64,000 nt of DNA from Aptenodytes patagonicus (lineage: Eukaryota > Chordata > Aves > Sphenisciformes > Spheniscidae). The stretch covers positions 13,700,951 to 13,764,950 of the forward strand of contig NC_134949.1 of the NCBI RefSeq assembly GCF_965638725.1. The letters are read 5' to 3'. A program made the translations under genes and the position numbers. Numbering within the stretch: the first letter of the stretch is position 1; every line of letters begins with the position of its first letter. Below, piece after piece: positions 41,201 through 56,200 of the stretch. Below the pieces are notes generated by a model. It was not told the origin of the DNA. It searched no databases and worked only from the letters and a program-made list of their open reading frames with translations.

Positions 41201-44200
41201 ACTTTTCAGTCTTAAAATCACAGTTATTTATAAGCCTGAGTTTATCTCGGGTGGTAGGTTTCTTTCAGGTCCAAATTCAATTGGTTTGGAACATCAACCC
41301 CAGTCCTGATTTATCCTATTCAGCCCCAGAAAGCCCCTCCTGAACACAAATTTACAGACTTTATACAAGAACCGTTGGGGTAATGGATTTTGCAGACAAT
41401 ATGTAGTGAAGCAGTACAAAAGAGGCAGCAGAAGAGATCAATGCTGGGAACAAGTCCTAAAAAAGTACTATTACTTGACATGAAGCACTGCACTGAAGAT
41501 AGGGAAGAGTCTAGATGTCCCAAATGATTAGTAATAGAAGATAGACTTTTCCACTACTAGTTTTGAAACGTGTGGCAACTGTACAGGCGCTCTCAGTACA
41601 ATTACTAAAAAATAAAGGTCTCCGTTTCCAAACTTGTATGTGCATTAGCTGGCATCTTTCATAACAACCTTCCCAAACAGGCATAGGCTCTGCCTGCGCT
41701 GTGGTACTTTGTGCCTGCAGTTAGCTCAGCATATGTCTATGTGAGGAGATTGGGCTCAGCAATAGGAGCAAAGCTGTAGAGTCAAGTTGTGCTGAGAGCC
41801 TGACGTCCATGCTCCCTGTGTTTGCAGGGCTTTATTTTGGGCTAGCTCTGCGCCAGCTTTATCAGGTATGACTGCGCGGGGGACAGTCACAGCTATCACT
41901 GCAAAACAGCACATCAAGAAGGACGCAAACTGGAAGGCTGAACTACCCAGTTGTCCCTAGATGGATCTTTTTGACAAACAAAACAAAAATCCAGCAGTTT
42001 TCAGGGCATTGTAGGGAACTGTATGGCAGCACTCCCAATAGCACTGTCTGTCCCAAACAGCTCCTTTCACTGCAACCTCCCAACAAATCCCACAATTTTT
42101 CTTCCCTCAAAGACAAAAAAATGTAGGAAAAGGAAGAGAGGGTGAAAATGGGGCATGTGTAAAAACAATGACGAGAGCATCAAAGCTGAGAGAGACACAA
42201 AGGATACAAGGAATGCACAGAAAAACAAGAAGCCTGAAAAGTGCTACATTTAAAACACCAGCTCATAGCCAACAACAGCAAGCACAGGGTGCAGTGGGGA
42301 TTCAGCCAGTCCAATTAGCCATCAGAACAACCAGAATTTAGTGAGGCTGACGATAACATGAGAGTCTTTAAAAAGTTCCCCGTCCCTCCCCAGGACAAGA
42401 CGGACAAGAATTTCCTATCTTTAAATAACTAAGAAAAGTAAATGCACATAGTAGCTTTGCAATTTTTATGCAAAGCAGGATGGGGCTTCATTTACTTACA
42501 CTTATTTCTTGCTGTATACATGGACCAAACAAAAATGGCAAGGTACAACTATTTTAATGCTATAATGTATCATGCCTCAGTACAGTTATGCATTTAGATA
42601 TACTCTGCAGAAAACCAGAGAGAGATACCTAGTATAGGGAGGCAGAGGCAAAGTAACCCGGGTCCACTTGTTGAAAGTGTCTGAAATGAGAATCCTCTGG
42701 AGATGGTACTTGTTGCATTCCACGTTAGTGGGAAGACAGTCTCTCAAAATCGGGTGCCAGGTCAGCCCAAGGTCCACTGAATATTCCAGTTCAATAGCTA
42801 AGGGTGGAAAGATGGTTAGTTACTTAATTTAGAGACTTACATCCATAGGTCTACAATAAACTGGTAACCCCAGAGAGTGTTAGTCACAAGTCTACGCTGA
42901 CAAAATAACCGCTCAAAACTTTTCAAACCCTTGTGTCAGAAGCGCAAAGCTACCCCTTTTGGTGGCAGTGCTGGAGGATACGTTACATGTTGCTGAGCAG
43001 GTATAGCTCAGGAGAAGGCTGCAGTACACCTCCGCATCTGCCACCTAACTCAAGGGACCACAGGTGCAAAGGCAAAGTCATCTGTCAAGTCACCAGGATT
43101 AAGTCAAGCCAATTTCTGTAGCTGCAGCATGCAAGACAGTGATGCGACAGCATCATGACCAGCACCTTTATTTTGTTTTTCAGGCTGAAGGATGAGATTC
43201 AGCTGGATGTAGTCATTGCGTAAGGCAGAGCAACACTCAAATTCAAACTTTTGGCTCTGTCACAAGATGGTTTAGTCACTCTTCCACCCCCCTCCAGACC
43301 AGCTCATTTCATTATCCAGCATAAACAATTTTAAATTGCTAGTGAGCTTGTTTTCATTCAAACACAGTCTAGCCCCATTAAACTAATGTATTCATTTCTC
43401 AAAAATCAGCATTTTCATTGTTTTGATGTTTATGGCTTATAAACTTTTATTATGAAAAATAAAGGTTAGTCAAGCTCACTAAATACTTCAAGTTAAACTT
43501 TTATGCAGCCATTAAAAAGTAAATAATAATAGGCACAGAACTATAACTTGAAGTAAATGTTCCAGCTGCCAGGCATTCTGGCTGTGTAAAACGTGGAGCG
43601 TGGTTGCAGTGACAGGGGTGGTAAATCTGCGGTCTTTTTTGATTACTACAGACCCATTTCTTCTACCCTCATGCACAGAGAATGACCCTTAATCACCCAG
43701 CCAGTCCTACTTGATGTCTAAGCATAGAAGACACTACTATAGAAATACAAGGACAAGTGGATGCAAACAAGAGTAAGTGAGCTTTTAGTGTTAAATCTCC
43801 ATCACCAAAATGAAATGCTTTGCTCATCATGACTGGAAGCATGATTATGTAGTGTCCTGCCTAATTTAATACTAAGATAATGGTAAGTGTAGTAGACAAA
43901 GAAACAAAAGAAGAAGGAACTGTTTCTTTGCCAGTATATAGCTAAGCTGCCAAAACACTTTTAAACTTAGCAGAGATGACCTTAGGATGCCGCAGTCTTT
44001 TTAATACCAAAAGAAAAAAATATTGTTAAGCCTGTGAGTAAAATATCTCAGTTACTTCCATTGGCTTCAGAATAGCAAAATCAGAGAAGCCACTTCTGGG
44101 ACTTCATGTAAAACCTTTTTCCATTTTTATGCAGAATTCTAGAGGAACAGTCAGCAACCACTCAATTAACGCATGCTACATGCTGTAACATATTGTATTC

Positions 44201-47200
44201 TCCTCATAAAAAAAAAATCTATACCCCAAAACCCTACGCTAAAATAATGCAATTTAACATGTACAAACAAGCATTCAAAAGCTAGGAAGACCTATTTCTC
44301 ATGCATCTTAAAATTCACATAATGAACCAATTTTTAATTTCCATGTGATGTGTATTGAGAGCAGAGCATGTTTTTATTTAATTGTGTATATGTATGTATA
44401 TGTCTATATGTGTATATATACACATACACATATAAAAGCATGCTCTGCACTGAATACACATCATATGGAAAAAAGGAAGCTAGGTAATTAAAAATTACAT
44501 CATTATGTGTATATGTATATGCACACATTCATACACGCATACATACATACATATATACATGTTTATTATTTGATATGGATGATATAAATTTTTGCAGTTG
44601 ATGCTGACTTAGCATGTGTCAGATGTATGCTGATATAAATGATTTCTTAGTTATACAGGTGCAAGTGAGATCTGAACTGAGACTTACTTCACTGAAAATG
44701 CAAAACCACAAAGCAAGAAACGTATGCTGGAAACACCCGGCTGCTTATTATTAGAACCACAACATCACCCCAAGCAGTGGATACCGTATACTGGTAAATG
44801 GATTTGAGTAAGACAGCTGTTAGTCTTTTTCTTAAATGAACTGAACTGCAACTTAAGTGCTCGGAGGGAATAATATAGTTTAGTTTATCTTAGGCTTCAG
44901 ACACCTAGAATAAAAAAGTTGATATTACAATTCCTAACAGAAACATGCAGCTTTCTTTTGTTTCTCAGTTCTTGTTACGATGAATAATGGAACCAGAAAA
45001 CAAGTAAACTTTGCTGTGCAGGAGAGGAAGAGGAAGGGCAGGATTTACTAAGAAGTTGTTACCATAACAGGAGTCCGTGACAGAGCAGGAAGCTGCAAAA
45101 TCTATTTGCAAGAAAGAGTCTTCGTTGACAACGATGTCAGTGGTGACAACATAGCGGGTGCTAGCTTTCTCAATGAACACTAGAGCATCCCCAGTAGAGC
45201 CACAGACTGGCATCTTTGTTCCACCAGGATGGAGCAGCCACTTTCTACTATCCAGTGTGGTGAAATCATCTTCTAATACTGTGTTGCCAGAGATGTTTCC
45301 TCCAATAAGAATCTGAAACATTAGGAAAGGACTTGTTATTGAAAAGAAAAATTGTCTAGAAGTCTTCACAAACATACAAGTGCCATGGCATCCTGGAGGG
45401 GGAAGAGATTTACCCATCTATGCATATATATTCTGCTGGTCCAAAATGGACAAATTTACTTTGTAAAGAGTTTAGGTTATGAGGAAGGGGAATATCTTTT
45501 TCCTATAAAGGGGTCCTAAAGAGATCGGCTCAGCTATACAAATCTAAAGTTCAGGGAGGTGAACTCCATCCTGGATGAAGTAAAACTGCTCACAAAAATA
45601 AATGTTGGTAGGAGCAAAGTGATTACACTGTCATTTTTCCTACTGACTGTTCAGCTCTACTATAATCTGGTGCACTACTATCAGATTGCATCTGCTGATA
45701 GAACTGGGGAAATAGTCTCTGTTTTGTCATTGACTGTAAACCATCAGCATTTTACTATTTAACAGCAAACAAGATAGAATTAATTTTCATTTATTGTTCT
45801 GAATTCAGTTCCTAATTGTTCTGAACTAATATAACTACATTCAATGAAGATACAGGAATGAAAGAATGAGGATTTTTTCATTTTTAAATGGAGGGATGGG
45901 AAGTAAAATTTTGTAACCACATCATTAAACGTGTCTGGGAGTTCGGTTTCTGGGTTTCTCCTAAGGACCTGAACTAACTCCTTTAGAAAAACATTCATAA
46001 ATATTTAAGCAAGTTTAACTTGGGACAGCCCAACAACACTACTTAGAGTGCAATCACTCCAGTGGGGTTTCTTGAGATTTGTACCAAGTCGTACAAAACA
46101 ATATAATAATCTTTATAGAAACAAATCCCAAATATGAAGCAAAACTTTGTTTTCAAAGTTAGAAGATGTATCTAGATCGATGATTATCTGTAGTTTTTCC
46201 TATTACATTCTACCAAGTCAATTACATATTTGGATAGATTTTAAATGAAGGTTTTTGAAGTTTGAACTCAGACTTGCATGTTGCATGGTAAGGCCTTCTG
46301 CAATGTGAACCTGTGGCTCTACCCATGTATGGGACTTTCCATAGCTTTCCATAGCTCCAAAATGGGCATTCAGTACCCTGCATGGAAATGGTGCATTAAA
46401 AACACAAGATTAGCAAAGAGTAATTGTGCTCTATTATTTTGCTAGATTATTATAATTCTGGAATATCTTTATACAAAGCATTTTTGCTTGACTCAGTGAA
46501 ATGACATATGCCAACAAAAGGGAAACATTAGTACTGAAAACAGTCTAAAGTTTAAAAGAAAAAACAACCCAGAGGATTCCTTACCTGGTCGATTACCCAG
46601 GGACTGTAGAAATGCCCGTTCTCAGATGGTTGCCACCAGCGAAGCCGAGTGGAGCTGGAACGGGCCTTCAAGGGAATTTCCAGGGCGATGTATCGTCCCA
46701 CGTTGCTGGAGTTACTGAAGAGGAATTCCTGGAGAAGGCTCCATGTGAGGCCCCCATTGAGCGAATACTGCAGCAGCACAGGCTGGCTCCTGGGGTCTGG
46801 CACCCCCTTGCCGCATCCCAGTCTCACGAAGAACTGCACAAATCTAACAGGGGAAGCAATTACTGGAAAGACTGCTTTTCCACAACATCCTAGATAACCA
46901 ACTAGGGCGACTTGGAATTTGCCTATTGACTAGCCCCGTGATTTCTTGCTGTAAGAGTCAGCTTTAGGAGATCTTATGATTTCCTTTTCAAAGCCTCCAG
47001 AATATAAGTAGACAGACAGGTGGGATGACAAAAATTCATTTTGCCTGTGTGGTAGTTTGCCAGGCAGAAGAGGCTGAACAAAGCTGGTCATTTATGTTTG
47101 GAGCTTTTGTCTGCGTAGCAGATGGTGTTGCAAATATCAGAAACATAATCCTGGGTGAAATTTTTATCCCTGTAGCCCATGAGTACAGATTTTAGTGGCA

Positions 47201-50200
47201 GAAAAGCAACGGTGCCCTAAGTAGATCATAATTTGCTATGAATTTGCTGAAATGCTTAAATTCAAAATAAGCATCCTGGTTTTCCATTGGCATAAACTAG
47301 AGAAAATCTGGACAGGAGAACAAAGCATGTTTCACTTTCAGGGATCGTTTTGTCCATTTAGTCAGCCTGGGAAATTTGTCTAAATCACACTGCTTAAATG
47401 TGCCGGCTTCCCTGAAGCCAGCCCAAGCCACCCAGGGACACCAGCGCTTTCATCCCCCATTTAATTGGCTTCTCCAAAGCAGCACAATAGACTTGTATCA
47501 AACTGCGAAATTCTTCCTGTTAGCTGATGCTCATAAATAGCTCTACTAGGCACTTGAAGTGGAGGGAGTCGCTGCTGTAATGGTATTTACCTATGGGACT
47601 TGCAGGGATATTACAAGTATTAATTCATATTTGCACAGCTTTTGCAGAGCTTTAGAGTGTCGTATCTGTTCTAATTATTATTGCATTAGTGCTGCCTGGC
47701 TCATGGTTAAATGAAACGGCGCAAAAGAAGTTTTGTATCAAAAGTCTTGCTCTGGTTTGATCTGCAGGTAGATCCTCTGGGAGTGGAGGCTGCAGAGGTG
47801 CTGGGCAGACAAAGCTTCAATAAAACACCAGACCTGCAAGTCAATTAATTCTAGTCCTCGCTGCGACTCATGGTTCCTCTTGCTACTATATATAACTTCT
47901 TTGGCTATAGATTATATCCACCTCCACGTCCCAGATGTAACATACTGCTTGTGCTGTAAAGGAGCACTGGGGACCCTCATGGATCAACATATCAACCGTA
48001 ATGGATTGGATTCACTGCTGGCAAGTCTTTGTGCCTCCTCAGATTTACTCCGACATACACCACATAATTCAAAGGAAATAAGCCCAGGTGACCTTGTCTC
48101 TGTTGAATCTGCTCTCTGTGGATTGCTATTCTTTTGTCTGAATTTTTACTAATATAGTAACAATCCACTCAAATATAGGTAACATAATGTTTAGCAGATT
48201 AAAAAGTTAAGTCATTTTAAATATCTCTCTTCTCATCCCACAGATATTTTGCAAAGGCTCTGCCTATTTTGAAATGGAAAAACAAAGTTTTTCTGTAGAT
48301 CTAGTAACACCAAAATGTGTGGCTGTTCTTCTAGTAATTCACAATTGAAAGGATTTGATCAGATGCGATACCTAAAATATGCTGTCCCTACCGATATTTC
48401 ATGCTCTGCAGTTTCAGCTACTGGTATCACCATGATGGCGATATACTGTACCCTGTATTAAATTCTTTAAAATAGAGATGTGACGGGAGTGGATAGTGGA
48501 TTGCAGAGTCCACTCACAATCCCCAGGTGCTGAGTATGGCTTGCAGCACCGACACCACTGCTCGCCTGTGTACTTCAGGGGGTCTCAGAAGAAAAGGGGA
48601 GGTTTTAATTTGACTACTGAGTCTAGTACCCTTTAAAAGATCTATTAGAAACGCTGATTCTCATCATTCCTGGCATAAATTGAAACCTCTCCCCAGATCT
48701 GTTGTGCTTTGCAGGTGGCCGATAGAGTCAGCCTGGAAAAACCCACTGCAATTACTTTAGGTTGCTAAAGAGCAGTCCCTAGCAACGCTGTTGCAGTCTG
48801 CCTTGCTGTTCAGAATAGAGCATACAGTTATTTGTTGATAACTCTTATTTTTCATAAGCATATACAAGAAATTAAACATACTGCTTTGTTTTCCTTTTAC
48901 TAAGACAGAAGTCATTTATCTCCACATAACACCTGGAGGTCAATATATGCAAATCCAGCTACAGACTATCATGGGGAAGAGATAAATGATGGTTCTTTGA
49001 ACACGAGCAATAGGGAAAACATGTCATTTAGTCTAATGGACCAACTTACAAGATCTCTTGTACCTTTTGTTAAGCAATCTTGTAATTTCAGAACCGTCTA
49101 GGAAATCAAATTAGTGCAGAGTATTGATGTTTGTGTTTACCAAGTTCTGAAGAAAGTTTGCTGTGAGTAATCTCACAAATTCAGTACAAGGACCTCTAAT
49201 ATTACACCTCACTGAGGGTTAACTAATTGCTTATCTAAAAAATACAATGGTTAGAAATTAGGCATCTTTATTGACCATGAGGCTCTGCAATTAAACCATT
49301 ATTTAAAGATTCAATGCTAATGAAGACAAGTCAAAAAAGAGATAAAGTTCCTGTTAAAGCGTTTCCCACAGAACATTAGAGAGGAGTAGGGTGTTTACAA
49401 GAGACCAGTGGAGAAAAGTCTTTGAGAAAATGCAGTCTCTCCAAAGTAATAATATAAGGATATAAGCTAAGATACTGAATAAATTAGAATACAATGCCTA
49501 TTTGTCAGCATGCATGCAGTTAGGATGTGGTTTAATATATATTAGTGTAATTTTTTTTAATATGCCTTGCTTGCCATGTCTTACTCATCAAATATCTCTT
49601 CTGCAGGCCGTAATGATACAACATAATCTCTAAATACACTAAAAATATTTGTTTTTCAATTGCTGTGCTCAGTGTAGCTGGTGACAGCTTGATGGGAATT
49701 TCTCAGTGAATTATTGGAAACAAATGTGCACAATAAGAAGAAAGCAAGCTTCAGAAATGAAAGAATTATGAGATGATGAATGTAAGAGTTGTACTGGCAG
49801 CAGATACTTCTGTTTCAGCAATGGCTCGTGATACACCAAATGGTAAGACAAGCAGAGCATGTGACATGCAATCGACTTTTCATGTTATGCATTTAGGAAA
49901 TAAAAACTTTCATAAACTACTGAAGGTGTGGCATCAGATCCTGGAGTTCTTATTCAAGGGAAAAAGTAACATTTAAATGGTCAATCCCATTGAAGTTCAA
50001 GGGAAATTTAATTTAAAATGGTAACAGTGGTTAAAATGGAATATTTGCTAGAGTAAGGACCACAGAATATATCAGCTTGCCTTTACCACAGAAGTATCGC
50101 ATATGTATTACTCTTCAGTATATTATTTCTTCAGTGAAATCTGGAAAGAATTTTAAAACTGTGTTACCTGGCTTGTGACAAATCTAGGTCTCGAGTCATC

Positions 50201-53200
50201 AGCATACGTAAGCCTTCTTCATTAAAGAAAAGGTTGTTTCCTCCAGACATGATACCACATTTCCTTGATGGCTTTCCACCGCTCACAAGCAGGAATCTAT
50301 CAGACTCCAGCTGACCTGAATACACAGTAAATACATATTTATGATTTACTCTGAAGTGCTCTGACTGCAAGAGTACTATTTCCAGAGGAAGAGAGCTGAA
50401 GTAAACATTACATGCAGAGTGAACAAATATTCAGTGTTTCAATGCAACATTTTCTAGAAAACTGTCATGAATCAAAACAAAATAAACAAAATAAACCCAT
50501 AAGTATGAAATTTGGGATCTTAGTCTCCAGTTATTCACAGGATTTTCCACTTTTCTTCATTTTTCTTAAGATAACAACAAAGTACCCAGGTCTATAAAAA
50601 AACTTTGAGTCCCCTGTGGTAGCATGCAAGCAACGACTGGAAAATTTAAAATGAACAGCAGCACCTATGAAGAGATGAGTTTGGTTCACAGGTGCTGCTT
50701 TATTCAAAGCATGCTCTTCGTGCCATGCTTGCTAGTGGGGGAAACCTCGAGGTGGTTTTAGAGTTGTGTGCGTGGATGCTGTGTGTGCCCAGGCATGCAT
50801 GAGGCTTTGAGTTCCCTCCTGGCATTGCTCGCTTGGGGTCTGCTGTGCCTGCCGAGTGGTGGCCCTCACCGCTGAGACACGCAGTCCGCTCTGAAATTAT
50901 ATTTGCCATATTAAGGCCACTTAGATTTCCCTTGTAGTGAGAAACAACACAACCTTAAAGCCCTCCATTGTTTGCCTCGCTTGCATGCGTTCTGTCTGTG
51001 CTAAAGTCAAACTACCATCAAACCATCATTTCCTTCTAAAATTATTTTCTACATGCAATTTTCTATTTTGGTGAAGAATTTGTATTCCAGCATTAACAAC
51101 TTCACAGAGTCAGACACTCCAAACCAGACAACTGATAGCCATCAGACATTCACAAACCGTGCTTGAGAATGACATCTAAACTCCTTGGTTCATGGGAATA
51201 GTCCCACAGCATAAATGAAATTCAGAAGCTGTAGAGGTGAGAAAGACTTTGCTGGTTCATCTCTTGAGCCCTGGGTTCCACTAAGATGAACAGGCAGAAT
51301 TCAGACCAAAAAAAGAGAAGAAATACCTTCAAAATCATCCTTAAGGAAGTCAGAGTTCTTGGTACTTATTCTGCAGGTTGGCCCAGAGTACCCGGGGTCG
51401 CAGATGCACTTTGTGCCATTGATACAGCTGCCGTGCCCGTTGCACATCTCCTCGCACTGCGGGCCGATGTACACGTTGTCAATGGCCCAAGTCACTGGCT
51501 GGGATCCAGCAGGGTAAAATCCTTGGTACCATCTGAACCTTGCCAACCTGAAAAAGGCATAAAGTGTACTTACTTTAAATAATAGTTCCATCTTTTTTGT
51601 ATTCCATATATATACCACGCTATGTATATATATAGTACTTTTTTTTGTTGGAATTGGCTTGATAAATAGCTTAATTCTAGAAACTGACTGCTATATCTAA
51701 TTCCTTTAGTACCTCGTGCGTCTTTATGCTGACATTCAACCCAAGTACTGACAGAAATAAAAATAACATTATTCATTAGTTGTAGTACCAAAACTGAATG
51801 ACGGACTTGAAAACGGGAATTGAAATCTAACCACTCTTCTCTCCATCGTTTGTGGGGAGAATGAATGGCCGTGGTGTGAGGAGTTTCCTTCTGCTTTGAC
51901 ATACAGTGTCTGGGTCAGACCGGGCCACTTTCACCCTCTCCTAAAGAGTGGAATCCTGCTTCAGGTTGCCACTCTGCCCCGAGGGAGACCACCTGTGGAA
52001 CTGGGGTGGTAAGATCTCACCCTCAGTTACACGGAAAGAAAACATCAAGTGCCGTGTGACAGGTATACAGCTTGCTTTCAGGCGGCTTAATCTTAAACCA
52101 GACTGATATTGCAAGTTGTTAATTTAAACTATATTCTCCTTTGGGTGCCGCCCTGTCATCTTTAATTCGTTTCCTAAGTGCTACTTGCATCAATGCTACA
52201 TGTAAAGAGCAACCGACTGGGGAAGGAGGGAAAACAAACCAAGCAGGGGAAAAACACTTGAGAGACTAATTTTATTCCCCAATGAGAAAATGTTTTAAAG
52301 GAGGAAGGAAACCAGAAGAGTGAGAAGGGGAAAGCACTTAATTGCATTGCATGTTTAATGTGTCTTGTTAGAGATATCTAAATGCAGCAGGTGAATCAAT
52401 AGCACAGGTAGCTGACAAGTTTTTTTGTCTTGATTTGCTAAAAAGGATTTTTTATGAGGGGATTCAGGTGATAAGGAGTAGCTGATGGGTGGGGACCATA
52501 CTAACAGTTTCAAGAAAGATACCCGAGAACCAGAGTCCTGCTGGAAGTGAGAAACATTGATTTTAGTGTGCCCTGAGGTGAAGGACACAAGTGTGAGGCT
52601 GAAGGTGGTGTAAGCTCCTCTTCAGAGGAGCCCCATGGGCAGGATTCGTTCCACCCCTGAGGCACGTCAGCTCCTTCTCTCAGGCGTAGGTGAAGTGTGA
52701 CTCGTGTCTGAAGCAGAGTCTTGCTGAAGTGGGTAGGTGTTTCTTCACTGACTCAACAGACCCTGGGCTTTTCCTTCAGGACATAACTGGAATACTAATT
52801 CATAGTTACAGCTACGTGCTGAGAACATATATTAATTTCCAAAATAACATACATAGTGGAAATAACTAAAAATGTCTTCATCTTCATTTAAATATAATCA
52901 CTTGACACTTTGGGGATGAAAAGGCTCTTTTTTTTTTTTAGAATTACACAAGGAGTCAGGTTTGGAGTTTTTTTCTTGTTATTCCAGTGGATTCTGGTGG
53001 AGAAAAATCCCCCTTCAGCCCTCTGGCCCAAGAATTTCATGGCACTGAATGCTCCATGGAAGCTGCTCTGCACTGCTGAGTTTGGCTGCCTGTCAGCAAT
53101 TGGCTTCTGGCCTGGCATGTTGGGGGAGGAATAGGAGGGAAAGCAGGCAAATGGGACAGAAACACTCAGGAACAGAGGACTAAATCGAAATAACTGGAAG

Positions 53201-56200
53201 GTTTAAATGAATTAGGAGTCTGCATAGTCAAAATCTTCATTTGGAGGGATGCATTGATAGTTGGGTAAAGGGTGAAATAATTCCTTTGGGCAAAAACAGA
53301 AGGACAAATGAGCTGCTGCAGGACACGGTTACCTATTCCATGTTTGAAATGTTAACTGTCATAAACCAGAAAATTCAAGTTTAAAATTTAAACATTTTCT
53401 TAAATTATTAAACATCCAGGCTTTCCAAACTTGGTTCTCATCATTTATACAGGTGTTTTCATACTTTTAGAGGCATATATGGGGCCACTTATTTAGTGGA
53501 GGGCCCACTGCACGCAGTAGTTTCATAGCTGCATAGACTTGTAGTTGCATAGACTCATAAAGTCTCATAGTTGCATAGCTCATTTTCATTCATACGTGCT
53601 AGAATTTAATCCTTAATGATGTGATCTTTTACATAAACTGAGTTGATGCTAGAGGACAGTTTTCCCTGAAAAGGTAAACAGTACTGTTTTATACTTTGAA
53701 AAGTTACATATTATTATGCCTGCTAGCACATACTGTTTTTCTATACTACGTATCTGTTACCATCCAATCTGGTTTGTTCCACAAACTTTAAGTTTCTGAG
53801 TGACTGCAGCAGTTAATTTCTTAGAATGAGAGAACTTTGCAGCTACAAGAGACCTCGAATATTTAGATCAGTCCATTTCCTTACACTGAAACAGAATCAA
53901 GTTTATACTAGCTCACATTTTATTGCATTTGCTAATGAATCTCAAATTTCATGCAAGAATATCCTTGATGAATTCAAGTGGCTAATGCACTGCAGTAAAA
54001 AGCATTGAAAGAGCTTTAAAGATAGTCAGTTTTGCATTCATTTTACTACGCAACCCACTTCCGTAAAAATGTCACCGATTAGATAGATATATGGATAAAT
54101 AGGAAATTATCTGTGGTTATTCTACATTAGCATAAGGCACAACATATTTTTGTTGAACATAAACACTATTTTGTCTGAACACTAACTGACATTCAGGACA
54201 AAAAGCAGAGAAAAACTAGTCATCTGGTCTGCTCTAGTGCTGCGGTTCTTATGGGACGCTCTTGTGCTGGGAGAACGTTTTGGATGGAAAACAGAAATAA
54301 AAACAAACCAACAAGCAGCTGGGCAGGAATAGGAGCTGGACACTTACCCACAGAGGTGCAGTTTTCCGAAGTGAATGACCTCCCTTCTCCAGCCCTGGGT
54401 GGTGCCCGCGTAGTAAGTGCTACTTGGGTGATGCTCGGTGGAGCACAGGGAGCTGAGGTGGCTGCTGCTGCTGTAGCACAAGGGGAGCAGCAGGTGCCAG
54501 GTCGCCCCCAGATCTCGTGAGAACTCCAGCTTTACCGGGTCGGCAGAGGAGCTATCAGTGGTGCAGCCGATATTGATCTGAGGGCCAAGACATGAAGTGC
54601 AGAAGATGACATAGGGCAGGCTGTGGGACACCTAATCACTCTTCATCTTAGTCAGCCTCCCCCATTTGGTACAGTATTATTTAGCCCAGGAAAATGGTGA
54701 TTTGGGAACTAATTTAACAACTGGGATGATGCACTCAGGACATGCACGTGAACATGAACTGTCGCACATTGCCTTACCTGTCCATGGGCATATTGCACTC
54801 TGGCTTATCATAAAATGAATGTAATATGAAATCCCCAACTATTTCTACTGAGAGAAAACCATAAAGTTAATTAGACAAAATCCCAAAGGAGAGCTGCTAA
54901 TGTTGCTGGAGCAAATGCATCAGTTCTTGCAGTCTTCTGGCAGGGACTGAAGTAATCACAGCACCAAAAAAATGTGCATTTTTAAAACCAGAAATATTAA
55001 AACAAAATGTGCAAACAAACTTTTTCTTAAATTGCTGAGCTGCACTATGGTCCTCTTTTGTGTTACACTTCCTCCCCCCAAAAAAGCTTATGCCACAGCG
55101 TGTGTGCTGTATCACTTCAATATGTTCTTCAGCTTTCATACTCACTACCCATTTGCTCACGTATAGCGGCAAAGCCGTAGGAGACAGCATTAAAAGAGTA
55201 TCATAGCTGGATTGCATTTAGATTCAATGTCACACCAAAATATAGTTTGGCAGTGTCAAACTTCTCAACTTACAAGATTCTTGATGTAGAGAACAGTGGA
55301 AAAGGCAGAAAACCTACATGAACAGCAGTTCTACTACTGAAAAATATATAAAATGATGTTTTGTACAGAATCCGAGACCTCTTAAGACATATTTTTTGCA
55401 CGTCCCCAGTGCAAATTAGTCTGCTTTTCTTTCACACTGATATTAAGATGTTCTTTTAGTTTCAAATTGCTTATATAAAAGAAGAGGAATTAGTTCCCTT
55501 ACAGGATGACTCTGTCATATAAAATAAGATGTACTACACTTACCATGCAATAAATAAAAACCCATTGCTGATGAAATACAAAGCCTGTACTAAAACTATG
55601 AAACAATTTGGGGTTTTTACATATCTTTGTAGCAGAAAATAAGTGTCTTTCCAACATACTACTCTGTAATGAAAATCTATTTATTTCTAAAACCCACTAA
55701 TACTTAGAACTGTGCGTGAATGTTGAAAATGTATCCTACGTCAAATTTCCTTCATCACTCTTCAGTGCACATGAGTCCCATCAACCTACATTTGACTAGA
55801 AGGGTTGTCTACTCATCTGGAAGCTTAGAGAGATGCTTGACCCAATATAGTTTTTGACTCTTGAGACACAGAGAGAAACTCTACTGCATTATGCATAACT
55901 TCATTTATACTAATGTCCTCAAAAACGTGAGCTGAAAACAATGTTCTTACCACATATGGAAGTAAGCATGTAGATTTTATGAGGTTAATGCTCTGAAGAC
56001 TTATGAATATCTTAAAGTGACCTCAAATATTTTTGTTCTACAGGCTGTAATCTATATTTTAAAACAGAAAACGGTTTGCATTCAATAATTTATGAATTAG
56101 TTGCATGACAAACTGAAGCATGCATGAGTACACAGCTAAACATAGTTTTCTTAGAAAACCCTTAGTATTATTTGAGTAATTTTTTATAAACTGGTATCAT

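Larger units (their letters stand above)
37833..46584 (-). other. RELN: RELN introns 44-47
   Basis: Introns at 45313-46584, 42798-45062, 39353-42628 and 37833-39211. The second holds the long inverted repeat. The last holds a GC-elevated stretch at about 38590-39090 with overlapping open frames on both strands but no recognisable product. Confidence 0.8.
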
